64,000 nucleotides of DNA. Source: Paenibacillus phoenicis (lineage in GTDB: Bacteria > Bacillota > Bacilli > Paenibacillales > Paenibacillaceae). The position numbers and the translations under genes were made by a program. The notes beneath the pieces were generated by a model. It did not search any database, was not told the DNA's origin, and saw only the letters and a list, made by a program, of their open reading frames with translations. How positions within the stretch are numbered: the first letter of the stretch is position 1; each line of letters begins with the position of its first letter. Below, piece by piece: positions 34,074 to 42,366 of this stretch. The stretch lies in the NCBI RefSeq assembly GCF_034718895.1, contig NZ_JAYERP010000002.1, positions 24,256 to 88,255 of the forward strand, in the 5' to 3' direction.

Positions 34074-34113
34074 GCCGGAACCCCTTAAATGGAGTATCCG
34101 GCTTCTTCTTTTA
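34074..34113. terminator. Hairpin downstream of the molybdopterin oxidoreductase gene
   Basis: GCCGGA...TCCGGC with inner CCCC/GG pairing is followed on the plus strand by TTCTTCTTTT and on the minus strand by a weaker TATTATTG. It lies 13 bp past the stop of the minus-strand oxidoreductase gene and probably ends that transcript. Confidence 0.6.
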
Positions 34114-34125
34114 CTATACGAGCGA

Positions 34126-35145
34126 TCAGCTCATTCCTACCCACGCATCGTTGGAGTAGCCGCGCTGCTCCCAATATCCGACATGCTCGCCTTCGATGAG
34201 CTCGATGCGGTTCAGCCACTTCACCGACCTGTAGGCGTACATTTTCGGCACGATCAGTCTTACCAGACCACCCAAGTCGCTCGGTATCGGCTTGCCGTCG
34301 TGCATCACCGCGACCATACAATCGTCCATATTCGCCTGATCCAAGGTGAGGGTATCGGTGTAGACGCCGTCCCCCGAATAGAACTTCACCGTTTTGGCGT
34401 TTGGCTTTACGCCGGCTTTTTGGAGCAGCTCCCGCAGCGGGATGCCTTCCCAAGTATTATTGTACACCGACCAGCCCGTCACACAGTGAAAATCACTCAC
34501 CTGCACCTTCCGCTTCAGCTTGAGGAAGTCCTCCCAGCTCCATTTGAACTTGTTGTTCACCAGACCGTCGATCGTAAACGACCAGTTCTCGTTGGAGAAA
34601 GACGGAATGTCCGTGACCGTATATACCCGAAAATGTCCCTGCGCCCCGCCGCCAACTGGGCGAGCCTCGGGTTTAATCGACCGTCGGGCCGGTTCCTTCA
34701 ACCATTTGGTCCGGGTTAAGGAGTGGTAAATGATGTACGGCAAACCGATCCAGGTTAATAAATCGTGCACGGTCAGCGCCGTATTGGACACTCTCGGACC
34801 CACCGCCTTGAACTGCCACAGCAGCACGCCCGAGCCAAACCAGCCCAGCAGTAAAGCTAGGACCACGAGAACGTTAAACCGCTGCCAGGGCTTCTGCCGC
34901 AGCTGCTTCCAATGCTTCCCCGCTAACAGCAAGTAATAAATGACCGGGAGGATCGAAGCAACGCCTACCGCGATATGCAGCCATTTGAGCCAAACCCGGC
35001 CCTCACCCAGCAAACCGCGCCAAAACCCGCCAACCAGCAGCAGCCCCGTCAGCGCAAGGATCACGACGATCCAGCCGTTCCAGGTATGCAAGGCGACGAG
35101 TTTCTTGCCATACCCTTTGCGCAGGCGCTCCAGCATTCCCTTCAT
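34126..35145 (-). CDS. Membrane-fused molybdopterin oxidoreductase (sulfite oxidase/MsrP-like domain)
   Basis: Residues 1-150 contain four hydrophobic segments with histidines at membrane faces (LHTWNGW, WLHIAVGV, TVHDLL, YHSLT). This layout resembles a small cytochrome b. Residues about 165-339 are the molybdopterin fold of sulfite oxidase/YedY-type enzymes: WSFTIDGLV, the Mo-ligand Cys in VSDFHCVTGWSV, the segment WEGIPLRELLQKAG and LIVPKMYAYRSVKWLNRIEL. The known bacterial MsrP system uses two separate proteins for these jobs, so a single chain is notable. No twin-arginine signal is visible. The substrate is unknown. Confidence 0.85.
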   Translation of the reverse strand: MKGMLERLRKGYGKKLVALHTWNGWIVVILALTGLLLVGGFWRGLLGEGRVWLKWLHIAVGVASILPVIYYLLLAGKHWKQLRQKPWQRFNVLVVLALLLGWFGSGVLLWQFKAVGPRVSNTALTVHDLLTWIGLPYIIYHSLTRTKWLKEPARRSIKPEARPVGGGAQGHFRVYTVTDIPSFSNENWSFTIDGLVNNKFKWSWEDFLKLKRKVQVSDFHCVTGWSVYNNTWEGIPLRELLQKAGVKPNAKTVKFYSGDGVYTDTLTLDQANMDDCMVAVMHDGKPIPSDLGGLVRLIVPKMYAYRSVKWLNRIELIEGEHVGYWEQRGYSNDAWVGMS

Positions 35146-35244
35146 ACCTCCCCTCCTCCTTATTTTTGTTGTATATTCTCAGAACGCCTGCCATCATTCG
35201 CCTCAAGCACCGTGAACCAAAACGTACTGCCCCTCGTCTCCGAT

Positions 35245-35527
35245 TCAACAACGCCGAAAGATCGAGCACCAGTAAATCGGGATGACCATCATTTCGTTGT
35301 CCTTCATCTCATTGCCCATCATGTCCTGACCCATTTCGCCGTCTTTCATCTCTTCGCCCATCATCTCTTGCCCCATTTCGTTACTGCCGGAAGAATTGTT
35401 CATCTCGGTGGAGGCGTTGGCCCCGTCATTCATCATGTTCCCTTTGTTCATGTCATTGTTTTTGGCACCGCAAGCGGCTAACGTCAGCATGGCCCCCCAG
35501 CATAAGAATCAATCCGATTTTTTTCAT
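35245..35527 (-). pseudogene. Met-rich lipoprotein gene interrupted at a G6 tract
   Basis: The reading from ATG 35527 is MKKIGLILMLGG, after GAAAGGAAG. It then shifts frame at a run of six G (C6 at 35493-35498 on the plus strand). With five G the product would run MKKIGLILMLGAMLTLAACG, a perfect lipoprotein signal. The remaining frame (35245-35490) carries two copies of a motif like EMGQEMMGEEMKDGEM in an Asn/Met/Asp/Glu-rich chain. Met-rich repeats of this kind often bind copper, which is only a suggestion. The end of the reading, VIPIYWCSIFRRC, looks unlike the repeats and may follow another shift. Decay, phase variation or a sequence error could each explain it. Confidence 0.6.
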
Positions 35528-35664
35528 AATATTTCTTCCTTTCGTTATTTTTAGCTTTGTTCGTCCATCATCTTAGCGAAAAATGCTAACCATCTAAGAA
35601 CCAACCGCTTGCGAATGTGTTAGAAAAGTCTTACGAAAGTCTTACAAAACCGCCACAAAATCAG

Positions 35665-35698
35665 AAAACCCGTCCCAGGTTAAGCCTGAAACGGGTTC
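35665..35698 (-). terminator. Terminator of the ABC/TetR operon
   Basis: On the minus strand AACCCGT...ACGGGTT with inner AGG/CCT pairing is followed by TTCTGATTTT. It lies just past the TetR gene stop. Confidence 0.8.
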
Positions 35699-35706
35699 AA
35701 TTCGAT

Positions 35707-36375
35707 TTAACGGGGACGACCCGCAATCCCATACATCAACAGGTCCACCGTGTGTTCAATTTCTTCGTCTTCATCGATCGGAAAATCCGGCACGAGGAGT
35801 ACATGAACCAGAATCATCCCAATCATGACGCTGGCACCGGTTCTGACGATCCGCCATGGCGGCGCTTCAACAAGCTGCCCCTTTTCCTGAAAATGCAGAA
35901 CAACTCGCTTGATCCGCTGAAAGACGATCTCGGAGGCCAAACTCTTCACCTGCTCCAGCAGCTCCGGCTGAAACGGGACCTCCTGGATCAGTATTTTGAT
36001 AATCCGCATATTCTCCCGAACAAACTTGAAACGATCCTTCGCCAGCGCGCGAAAAAAGTCCTCCGCCCGCTCATAGGGCATCTCGATCATTTTGGCAAAA
36101 TCCCGCAGCAGAAACGGCGCAACCAGCTTGATCACAATTGGTCCGGCGATAGACAGCAGCAGATCTTTCTTCGTCTTATAGTGGCGGAAAATCGTTCCCT
36201 CAGCTACCCCGGCCTTTTGCGCGATTTCACTGGTGGATGTGGCGGCATACCCTTTCTCGGCAAAAATCTCCGTCGCCGCCTCCAAAATTTTGATCTGCTT
36301 CTCCGTCTTCTTCTCCGTATCTTCTTCCGTCAACCGGATCAAGTCCTCCAGCCACTGCTCTTTCTTCTCCGACAT
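35707..36375 (-). CDS. TetR/AcrR-family regulator of the adjacent exporter
   Basis: This 222-aa regulator has an N-terminal HTH (ILEAATEIFAEKGYAATSTSEIAQKAGVAEGTIFRHYKTKKDLL region, residues about 28-72) and an all-helical ligand domain. It is the last gene of an ABC ATPase-permease-regulator unit, 50 bp after the permease. Two GTGAGT-N4-ACTCAC palindromes flank the promoter of that unit, so autoregulation with release by an exported compound is likely. The ligand is unknown. Confidence 0.92.
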   Translation of the reverse strand: MSEKKEQWLEDLIRLTEEDTEKKTEKQIKILEAATEIFAEKGYAATSTSEIAQKAGVAEGTIFRHYKTKKDLLLSIAGPIVIKLVAPFLLRDFAKMIEMPYERAEDFFRALAKDRFKFVRENMRIIKILIQEVPFQPELLEQVKSLASEIVFQRIKRVVLHFQEKGQLVEAPPWRIVRTGASVMIGMILVHVLLVPDFPIDEDEEIEHTVDLLMYGIAGRPR

Positions 36376-36425
36376 AGAGGCCTCTCTCCTTTCCCTTCGT
36401 ATCGTAGGCTTCTTTGTTCAGCGTA

Positions 36426-37478
36426 CTATATTTTGCGGTGCTTGCGCAACGCGAGGACATTAGCGAGCATAAAGACGAAGGACAAGCCAGCCAGCACATA
36501 CACATCCAGCGCGATTCCGCTCCAGCCTTCGCCGCGGATCATGATGCCGCGCAGCGCATCCGCCCCGTATTTCAGCGGTGTGATATGAGTAATCCAGCGC
36601 AGCCAAGGCGAAATGCTCTCCAGGTCAAACAATCCGGAGAAAAACACCTGCGGCACGATGACGATCGGAATGAACTGAATCATCTGGAACTCTGTGTTAG
36701 CGAACGCCGACAGCAAGGTGCCGAAGCTCAGAGCCGTGAGAGACAGCAGCAGCATGATGAGCAGCACGTAACCAAAGGAGCCCACCATCAAGCTGCCAAG
36801 CGCATACACCGTAAACCCGGCGATCAACACCGCCTGCAGACTGGTGAAGATCCCGAACCCGGCCATATAACCGACGACGATTTCCCATCGGCGCAGCGGC
36901 GTGGCGAGCAACCGTTCCAGCGTGCCGCTTGTTCGTTCGCGCAGGAAAGACACGCCCGCGATCAGGAATACGAAGAAGAAAGCAAACAATCCGATTAACA
37001 CTGGACTAAAGCTGTCGAAGCTCGACATGTCTGCAGATCCGTGCAAATATTCGAACTCCGGCGCAGCGGCGTTCCCATTCGGATTTTGCGTTATTCCGGC
37101 TGGAGTTGCTTGCCCCTGAAGCGTTTTTTGCATGAGCAGCATGACGGCCCGGTTTTTGGATGGATCGCTGCCTTCCAGCTTCACCTGCGCCGCCCCCTGA
37201 TCTAAGCGAATAAACGCATCGATCTCTTGATCAGCCAAGGCCGCCTCGGCCGCTTCAACGGTATCGTAGGTGGTGACTTCCGCATCAGCAGCGGTTAATT
37301 TCTCCGTAATCGCAGCAGGCAGCTGCACGGTACCAATCTTCGGTTGGTAGGTGTCTCCATTAAACACAAGATACATTAAGGATAAGACCAGAAGCGGAGC
37401 GACGACCAACAACGCCAGCGTTCTTTTGTCATGGATAAACTGACGGACGATACGGACAATCACAGCCCGGATTCTCAT
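36426..37478 (-). CDS. ABC-2 type exporter permease
   Basis: The 350-aa permease has one N-terminal membrane segment (LALLVVAPLLVLSLMYLVF), a large extracellular domain (about residues 45-155), then five C-terminal segments. RERTSGTLERLLATPLRRWEI is the conserved cytoplasmic helix of ABC-2 exporters. It overlaps the ATPase gene by 4 bp. The set resembles multidrug or antibiotic exporters of the YhhJ/YbhR type. Confidence 0.92.
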   Translation of the reverse strand: MRIRAVIVRIVRQFIHDKRTLALLVVAPLLVLSLMYLVFNGDTYQPKIGTVQLPAAITEKLTAADAEVTTYDTVEAAEAALADQEIDAFIRLDQGAAQVKLEGSDPSKNRAVMLLMQKTLQGQATPAGITQNPNGNAAAPEFEYLHGSADMSSFDSFSPVLIGLFAFFFVFLIAGVSFLRERTSGTLERLLATPLRRWEIVVGYMAGFGIFTSLQAVLIAGFTVYALGSLMVGSFGYVLLIMLLLSLTALSFGTLLSAFANTEFQMIQFIPIVIVPQVFFSGLFDLESISPWLRWITHITPLKYGADALRGIMIRGEGWSGIALDVYVLAGLSFVFMLANVLALRKHRKI

Positions 37479-38206
37479 GCACGAACACCTCCGTAATGCA
37501 AAAAGGCTTCCTCAATCGTCGCGCTGCCAGTCTCCTGTTTCAGCGCCTCCGGCGTACCTACGGCGATCAAATTACCGTCCCTTACCATCCCTAGCCGATG
37601 ACATTTGTCGGCTTCGTCCATGACGTGGGTGGTGACGAGAATCGTCGTGCCTTTTTGGCTCAGGTGTTCGAATTCGTCCCAAATGGACTTGCGCAGCACC
37701 GGGTCGATCCCGACGGTAGGTTCGTCGAGAATGAGCACCTCAGGCTCATGCATAAGCGCGATCGCCAGCGACAATCGGCGTTTCATCCCGCCGGAGTAAG
37801 CGCTGACCGGACGTTTCAAATGATCCGTCAAATTGACAAGCGCCATAACTTCTTCGATTCGCCGCTTCATTTCCACACCTTTTAACCCAAATAACGCCCC
37901 AAAAAACTCTAGGTTCTCCTTTGCCGTAAGCTCGTTGTACATCGCGTCAGATTGAGCCATATAGCCGATGCGGTTCATCATGCTGAGCTTTGGCATTCGG
38001 ATGCCCAGCACCTCAACCTCGCCGCTGGTCGCTTCGTCGATGCCGGCGATCATTTTCACGAACGTTGTCTTGCCAGAGCCCGACGGCCCCAGCAGTCCAA
38101 AAATCTCATTGCGCCGCACCTCCAGGCTGATCCCGTGCAGCACCTCTTTATCGTTGAACTTGCGGGTCACTCCTTGAGTTCGAATACAAACTTCTTGATT
38201 AGACAT
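37475..38206 (-). CDS. ABC exporter ATPase
   Basis: The 243-aa ATPase shows Walker A GPSGSGKTTFVKMIAGID, signature YSGGMKRRLSLAIALMH and Walker B VLILDEPTVGIDP. It belongs to the DrrA/CcmA-like exporter class. The ATG at 38206 was chosen because GAGGAG lies 8 nt upstream; GTG codons three codons before would fall in that site. It is the first gene of the TetR-controlled operon. Confidence 0.93.
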   Translation of the reverse strand: MSNQEVCIRTQGVTRKFNDKEVLHGISLEVRRNEIFGLLGPSGSGKTTFVKMIAGIDEATSGEVEVLGIRMPKLSMMNRIGYMAQSDAMYNELTAKENLEFFGALFGLKGVEMKRRIEEVMALVNLTDHLKRPVSAYSGGMKRRLSLAIALMHEPEVLILDEPTVGIDPVLRKSIWDEFEHLSQKGTTILVTTHVMDEADKCHRLGMVRDGNLIAVGTPEALKQETGSATIEEAFLHYGGVRA

Positions 38207-38239
38207 CTGCACCACTCCTCTATGGGACAGGTTGTTGAC

Positions 38240-38317
38240 GTGAGTACTTACTCACATTTTCTTGATGGTTCAAATATACTCCTCGCCGAGTAAATAGTCA
38301 AGTGAGTAATCACTCAC
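38240..38317 (-). promoter_or_regulatory. Exporter promoter flanked by two TetR operators
   Basis: On the minus strand TTGACT (38296-38301) and TATATT (38273-38278) are 17 nt apart. GTGAGTAATCACTCAC at 38302-38317 touches the -35, and GTGAGTACTTACTCAC at 38240-38255, a perfect palindrome, lies downstream of the start. The pair suits cooperative or loop repression by the TetR protein encoded at the operon's end. Confidence 0.88.
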
Positions 38318-38431
38318 TTTTGTTGGATTCCTGTCATAGATTGTCGGCGATTTAGCGCTGGATGATATGGAAGTACTCCCCTTTTCTTGATAAACTGTTG
38401 TTACAAAACACGGTGAAAATTAGGAGGCAGT

Positions 38432-39184
38432 ATGAAAAAGAAATTTCTAATTTCAGCGATTCTCACAACGGTTCTTATGCTTGTGTCTATTCCTGCATAT
38501 GCTTCTGCACCCGCCGCTACACTGATTATTAACGGCAATGTAATCCTTGCAGATCTTAAAGTGATCAATGGAACAACATACGTTCCGCTTAGGGTGATAT
38601 CGGAACACCTTGAGGACGTCGATCTGTACTATAACTCTGCGACCAACACAATTACCATGAATCAACGAAAGACGAATGATCCCTCACAGACCCCAATGAG
38701 CCCCCCATCAACGACAGCTTTAACTGGCAAAGAATTAGAGGAATATTTATCAAATCATTTCTCAAAATTAACGACTTCTCTGGGTGAAACTATCCTTTAT
38801 TTTTCAATTGAGGAGAACAACTCCGATCTGCACCCTTACGATTATTGTATCAAGGTTAAATATGATCCGAAATTCTACGGAAATTTAAAAGACGTAGCCG
38901 ATAACCCATCTGCACAGCGAGAAAAGATAATTCTAGATGTTAGATCTGAACTCCGTGCTCATATGGAATCTATAGCAAAATCCGCAATTGCTGTCATGCC
39001 CGGGAAAAAGTTATGTGGATATTACTATTACGAGAACGCCAATGAGCCAGCTAAACAAGCTGAACTTGCCAAATTCAAGACCAATGCCTGGCAAAATTAC
39101 GATGGTTCTTCTTCAACCAAATATACGGATTCCAAAATCACTCAATTTCAGTGGACCACATCCGAAGTGAACGGAGTGAAATAA
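38432..39184 (+). CDS. Secreted stalk-domain (copper amine oxidase N-terminal-like) protein
   Basis: The 250-aa product has a clear signal peptide with cleavage after AYA in PAYASAP. Residues about 28-76 form the short beta repeat INGNVILADLKVINGTTYVP plus LRVISEHLEDVDLYYN, which matches the stalk domain found in many Bacillales exoproteins. The rest is charged and unrecognised, with a Tyr/Asn-rich middle (GYYYYENANEPAK). AGGAGG precedes the ATG. It is AT-richer than its neighbours, suggesting separate origin. The function is unknown; the domain usually serves in cell-surface attachment. Confidence 0.85.
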   Translation: MKKKFLISAILTTVLMLVSIPAYASAPAATLIINGNVILADLKVINGTTYVPLRVISEHLEDVDLYYNSATNTITMNQRKTNDPSQTPMSPPSTTALTGKELEEYLSNHFSKLTTSLGETILYFSIEENNSDLHPYDYCIKVKYDPKFYGNLKDVADNPSAQREKIILDVRSELRAHMESIAKSAIAVMPGKKLCGYYYYENANEPAKQAELAKFKTNAWQNYDGSSSTKYTDSKITQFQWTTSEVNGVK

Positions 39185-39224
39185 AAGGCAGTCTCCGGTT
39201 CCGAGCGTGACGTCTCTCCATAAC

Positions 39225-39283
39225 AAAAGAACGCCCCTCTATCGCAGCTTGTACGAGATTAGGGCGTTCTTTGTTTTATTTTA
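39225..39283. terminator. Bidirectional terminator between stalk protein and exoA
   Basis: AAGAACGCCC and GGGCGTTCTT form a 10-bp stem around a 28-nt loop, followed on plus by TGTTTTATTTT. The mirrored side has TTGTTATG on minus. The exoA stop is 8 bp away. Confidence 0.85.
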
Positions 39284-39291
39284 GTGAGCGA

Positions 39292-40047
39292 TCACCATTC
39301 TACCGTCAACGACACTGGGCAATGATCACTGCCCAAGATGTGGCAGTCGATGCCTGCATCCTGCAACTTCGGCGCAAGCCGGGAGGAAGCGAGGAAGTAG
39401 TCGATCCGCCAGCCGATGTTCCGCTCGCGAATTTTCGGCATATATGACCACCAGCTGTACACGCCTTCGCAGTCCGGGTAGAAATGCCGGAACGTATCGA
39501 TAAACCCGGAGGCCAGCAGCTCGGTCATTTTGCCGCGCTCTTCCAGCGTATAACCGGAGTTGCCTTCATTGGACTTGGCGTTCTTGATATCTATGGGATT
39601 GTGGGCGACGTTCAGGTCGCCGCAAACAATGACCGGTTTGACCGCATCCAGGCCCGTAAGGTAAGTGCGGAACCGGTCCTCCCACTCCATCCGGTAACCC
39701 AAACGGGAGAGGTCGCGTTTCGCATTCGGCGTATACACGGTAACAAGATAAAATTGCTCGAATTCCAGCGTGATAATCCGCCCCTCCGGCTCATAATCCT
39801 CCTCCATGCCATAACGCACGGACAAAGGTTTGATGCGCGTGAAGACAGCGGTGCCGGAGTAGCCTTTTTTCTCCGCATAGTTCCAATACTGCTCGTATTC
39901 GCTGCCAAGGTCCAGCTCGATCTGCCCTTCCTGCAGCTTCGTCTCTTGAAGGCAGAAGATGTCCGCATCCGCCTCTTTGAAATAGTCCAAAAATCCCTTG
40001 CCCACGCAGGCGCGCAGTCCGTTGACGTTCCATGAAACCAGCTTCAT
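39292..40047 (-). CDS. exoA: Exodeoxyribonuclease III / AP endonuclease (ExoA)
   Basis: This 251-aa Mg-dependent nuclease cuts at abasic sites in base-excision repair. Motifs are SWNVNGLRACV at the start, IFCLQETKLQEGQ with the metal-binding Glu, VCGDLNVAHNPID, the segment WSYMPKIRERNIGWRIDYFL and the catalytic LGSDHCPVSL at the C terminus. AAGGAG lies a few nt before the ATG at 40047, which was preferred over a longer reading. It follows hmoA by 88 bp in the same direction. Confidence 0.96.
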   Translation of the reverse strand: MKLVSWNVNGLRACVGKGFLDYFKEADADIFCLQETKLQEGQIELDLGSEYEQYWNYAEKKGYSGTAVFTRIKPLSVRYGMEEDYEPEGRIITLEFEQFYLVTVYTPNAKRDLSRLGYRMEWEDRFRTYLTGLDAVKPVIVCGDLNVAHNPIDIKNAKSNEGNSGYTLEERGKMTELLASGFIDTFRHFYPDCEGVYSWWSYMPKIRERNIGWRIDYFLASSRLAPKLQDAGIDCHILGSDHCPVSLTVEW

Positions 40048-40135
40048 GATAATCTCCTTGCCTTGATGTAATCGAGAATTGCGAAAAACCCAATCTAGCA
40101 ATCTCGTCTATGAATCATGGTTCCAGTTTAACACG

Positions 40136-40471
40136 TCATACGCCGTTCAAAAAGGCTTTGCCCTTCTTCACGACCTGGGCATCGTACAGGTTCACCGTCG
40201 TGCTGAGGATGTAAGAAGGCGGCTGCTTTCCGCGGTTATTTTTATGGCCTTGGATGTGTGCGTCGCTTTTTTCCCAGTTCTTCCATGCTTCCTGCGACTC
40301 CCATCGGATCACGACCACCACTTCCTCCTGCTCTTGGCTCTTTCGATTCACCATCACGCTGATGTCCACCAAGCCCTCCATCTGGTCGATGGCGCCCTCT
40401 TGGCTAAATCTAGCAATCACCTTGTCGCTGTTGCCCTTCTCAATGACCATGGTCCTTGTCATAACAAACAT
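40136..40471 (-). CDS. HmoA-like haem-degrading monooxygenase
   Basis: The 111-aa protein is an ABM/IsdG-fold enzyme. It closely follows the Bacillus HmoA pattern: RTMVIEKGNSDKVIARFS, EGLVDISVMV, VVVIRWESQEAWKNWEKSDAH and GHKNNRGKQPP. HmoA releases iron from haem and helps in iron and oxidative stress. GGGAGG precedes the ATG. It is 43 bp downstream of an Opp/Dpp-type ATPase whose promoter has a strong Fur box, so iron control is likely. Confidence 0.85.
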   Translation of the reverse strand: MFVMTRTMVIEKGNSDKVIARFSQEGAIDQMEGLVDISVMVNRKSQEQEEVVVVIRWESQEAWKNWEKSDAHIQGHKNNRGKQPPSYILSTTVNLYDAQVVKKGKAFLNGV

Positions 40472-40514
40472 TCCGGTTCCTCCCTATGGAAAAAAATATC
40501 ACTTCTCTTCTCGC

Positions 40515-41594
<1,080 letters not shown>

Positions 41595-41720
41595 TCTCCA
41601 CTCCCCTAATCGGAGTCTCTCTATAGTAAGATGACGGAGGGCAGAACCTAATGAAACGGATGAACTAGATTAACTAAGATAACTAGGTTTAACCCGTTGA
41701 AGTTCTCCTCGCCATTTAAT

Positions 41721-41763
41721 GATAATGATTATCATTATTAAGTATAGCATATTTGTCTGTCAA
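41721..41763 (-). promoter_or_regulatory. Fur-controlled promoter for the Opp ATPase-hmoA pair
   Basis: GATAATGATTATCATTATT at 41721-41739 matches the 19-bp Fur consensus at 18 positions. On the minus strand TTGACA (41758-41763) and TAATAA (41735-41740) are 17 nt apart and the box covers the -10. The leader to the GTG is about 140 nt. A plus-strand role for the downstream ArsR gene is less likely, as that gene lies about 195 bp away. Confidence 0.8.
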
Positions 41764-41874
41764 AGCTCAAATGGAAAAACCCAGTCCCTGTGCCCTCCTA
41801 TCCCCCTGAGCTCTCGCGAAATTTTCAATTTTAAGTCAGACTATTTCTCTATACACTCTGCCGAGGCTATGATA

Positions 41875-41915
41875 AGATATCAAATATGCAAAGATTCAGA
41901 GATATGAAATTTATG
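41875..41915 (+). other. 25-bp-spaced direct repeats before the ArsR gene
   Basis: AGATATCAAATATG (41875-41888) and AGATATGAAATTTATG (41900-41915) are 25 bp apart and lie between a TATGAT (41868-41873) and the ArsR start. They may be the regulator's own binding sites. The rest of 41595-41934 shows only the Fur-box promoter. Confidence 0.4.
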
Positions 41916-41934
41916 ATTTTAAGGAGTTTAATCG

Positions 41935-42264
41935 ATGGACGCGAACTTGCAACAATTTAAAGCGGAATTCTTCAAAGCTCTCGCCCATCCGATGCGAATT
42001 CGTATTCTGGAGGTGCTGAGCGAAGGCGAACGGAATGTCAACGAGCTGCAATCGATCCTTGGATCGGAAGGGTCAGCCGTATCTCAACAATTAGCCGTTC
42101 TTCGGGCCAAAAATCTGGTCAATACCGTCAAGGAAGGCACGACGGTTGTTTACTCGCTTCGAGATCCACTGCTGAAAGATTTGCTCGCGGTAGCCCGGCA
42201 AATTTTCGACAATCACTTGGTCGAATCCATTTCCTTACTGCGCGGGATCCGAAAACAAAAATAA
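41935..42264 (+). CDS. ArsR-family regulator without metal-binding cysteines
   Basis: The 109-aa winged-helix protein has the core FKALAHPMRIRILEVLSEGE, recognition helix SEGSAVSQQLAVLRAKNLVN and wing TVKEGTTVVYSLRDP. It contains no cysteine at all, so it cannot use the classic ArsR/SmtB metal sites and must sense something else. AAGGAG precedes the ATG. A SulP transporter follows after a terminator and 102 bp, a pairing that suggests control of anion or bicarbonate uptake. Confidence 0.9.
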   Translation: MDANLQQFKAEFFKALAHPMRIRILEVLSEGERNVNELQSILGSEGSAVSQQLAVLRAKNLVNTVKEGTTVVYSLRDPLLKDLLAVARQIFDNHLVESISLLRGIRKQK

Positions 42265-42276
42265 GGATCCTCAAGT

Positions 42277-42309
42277 TTCCCCGTCGGGCTGCGGGGGTCT
42301 TTTTTGTTT
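42277..42309 (+). terminator. Terminator or attenuator between arsR-type gene and sulP
   Basis: CCCCG and CGGGG with a short loop are followed by GTCTTTTTTG. It lies directly after the regulator. The following sulP must be expressed by read-through or its own promoter. Confidence 0.75.
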
Positions 42310-42366
42310 GTGGGAAAGTACTTGCTCTATGAAATGCAGATTTTTAAGAAAAGAAGGGTTTAACGG

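Noticed and set aside
41721..41739. Fur box assigned to the plus-strand ArsR gene
   Set aside because: It lies about 195 bp away, and a good minus-strand promoter overlaps the box.
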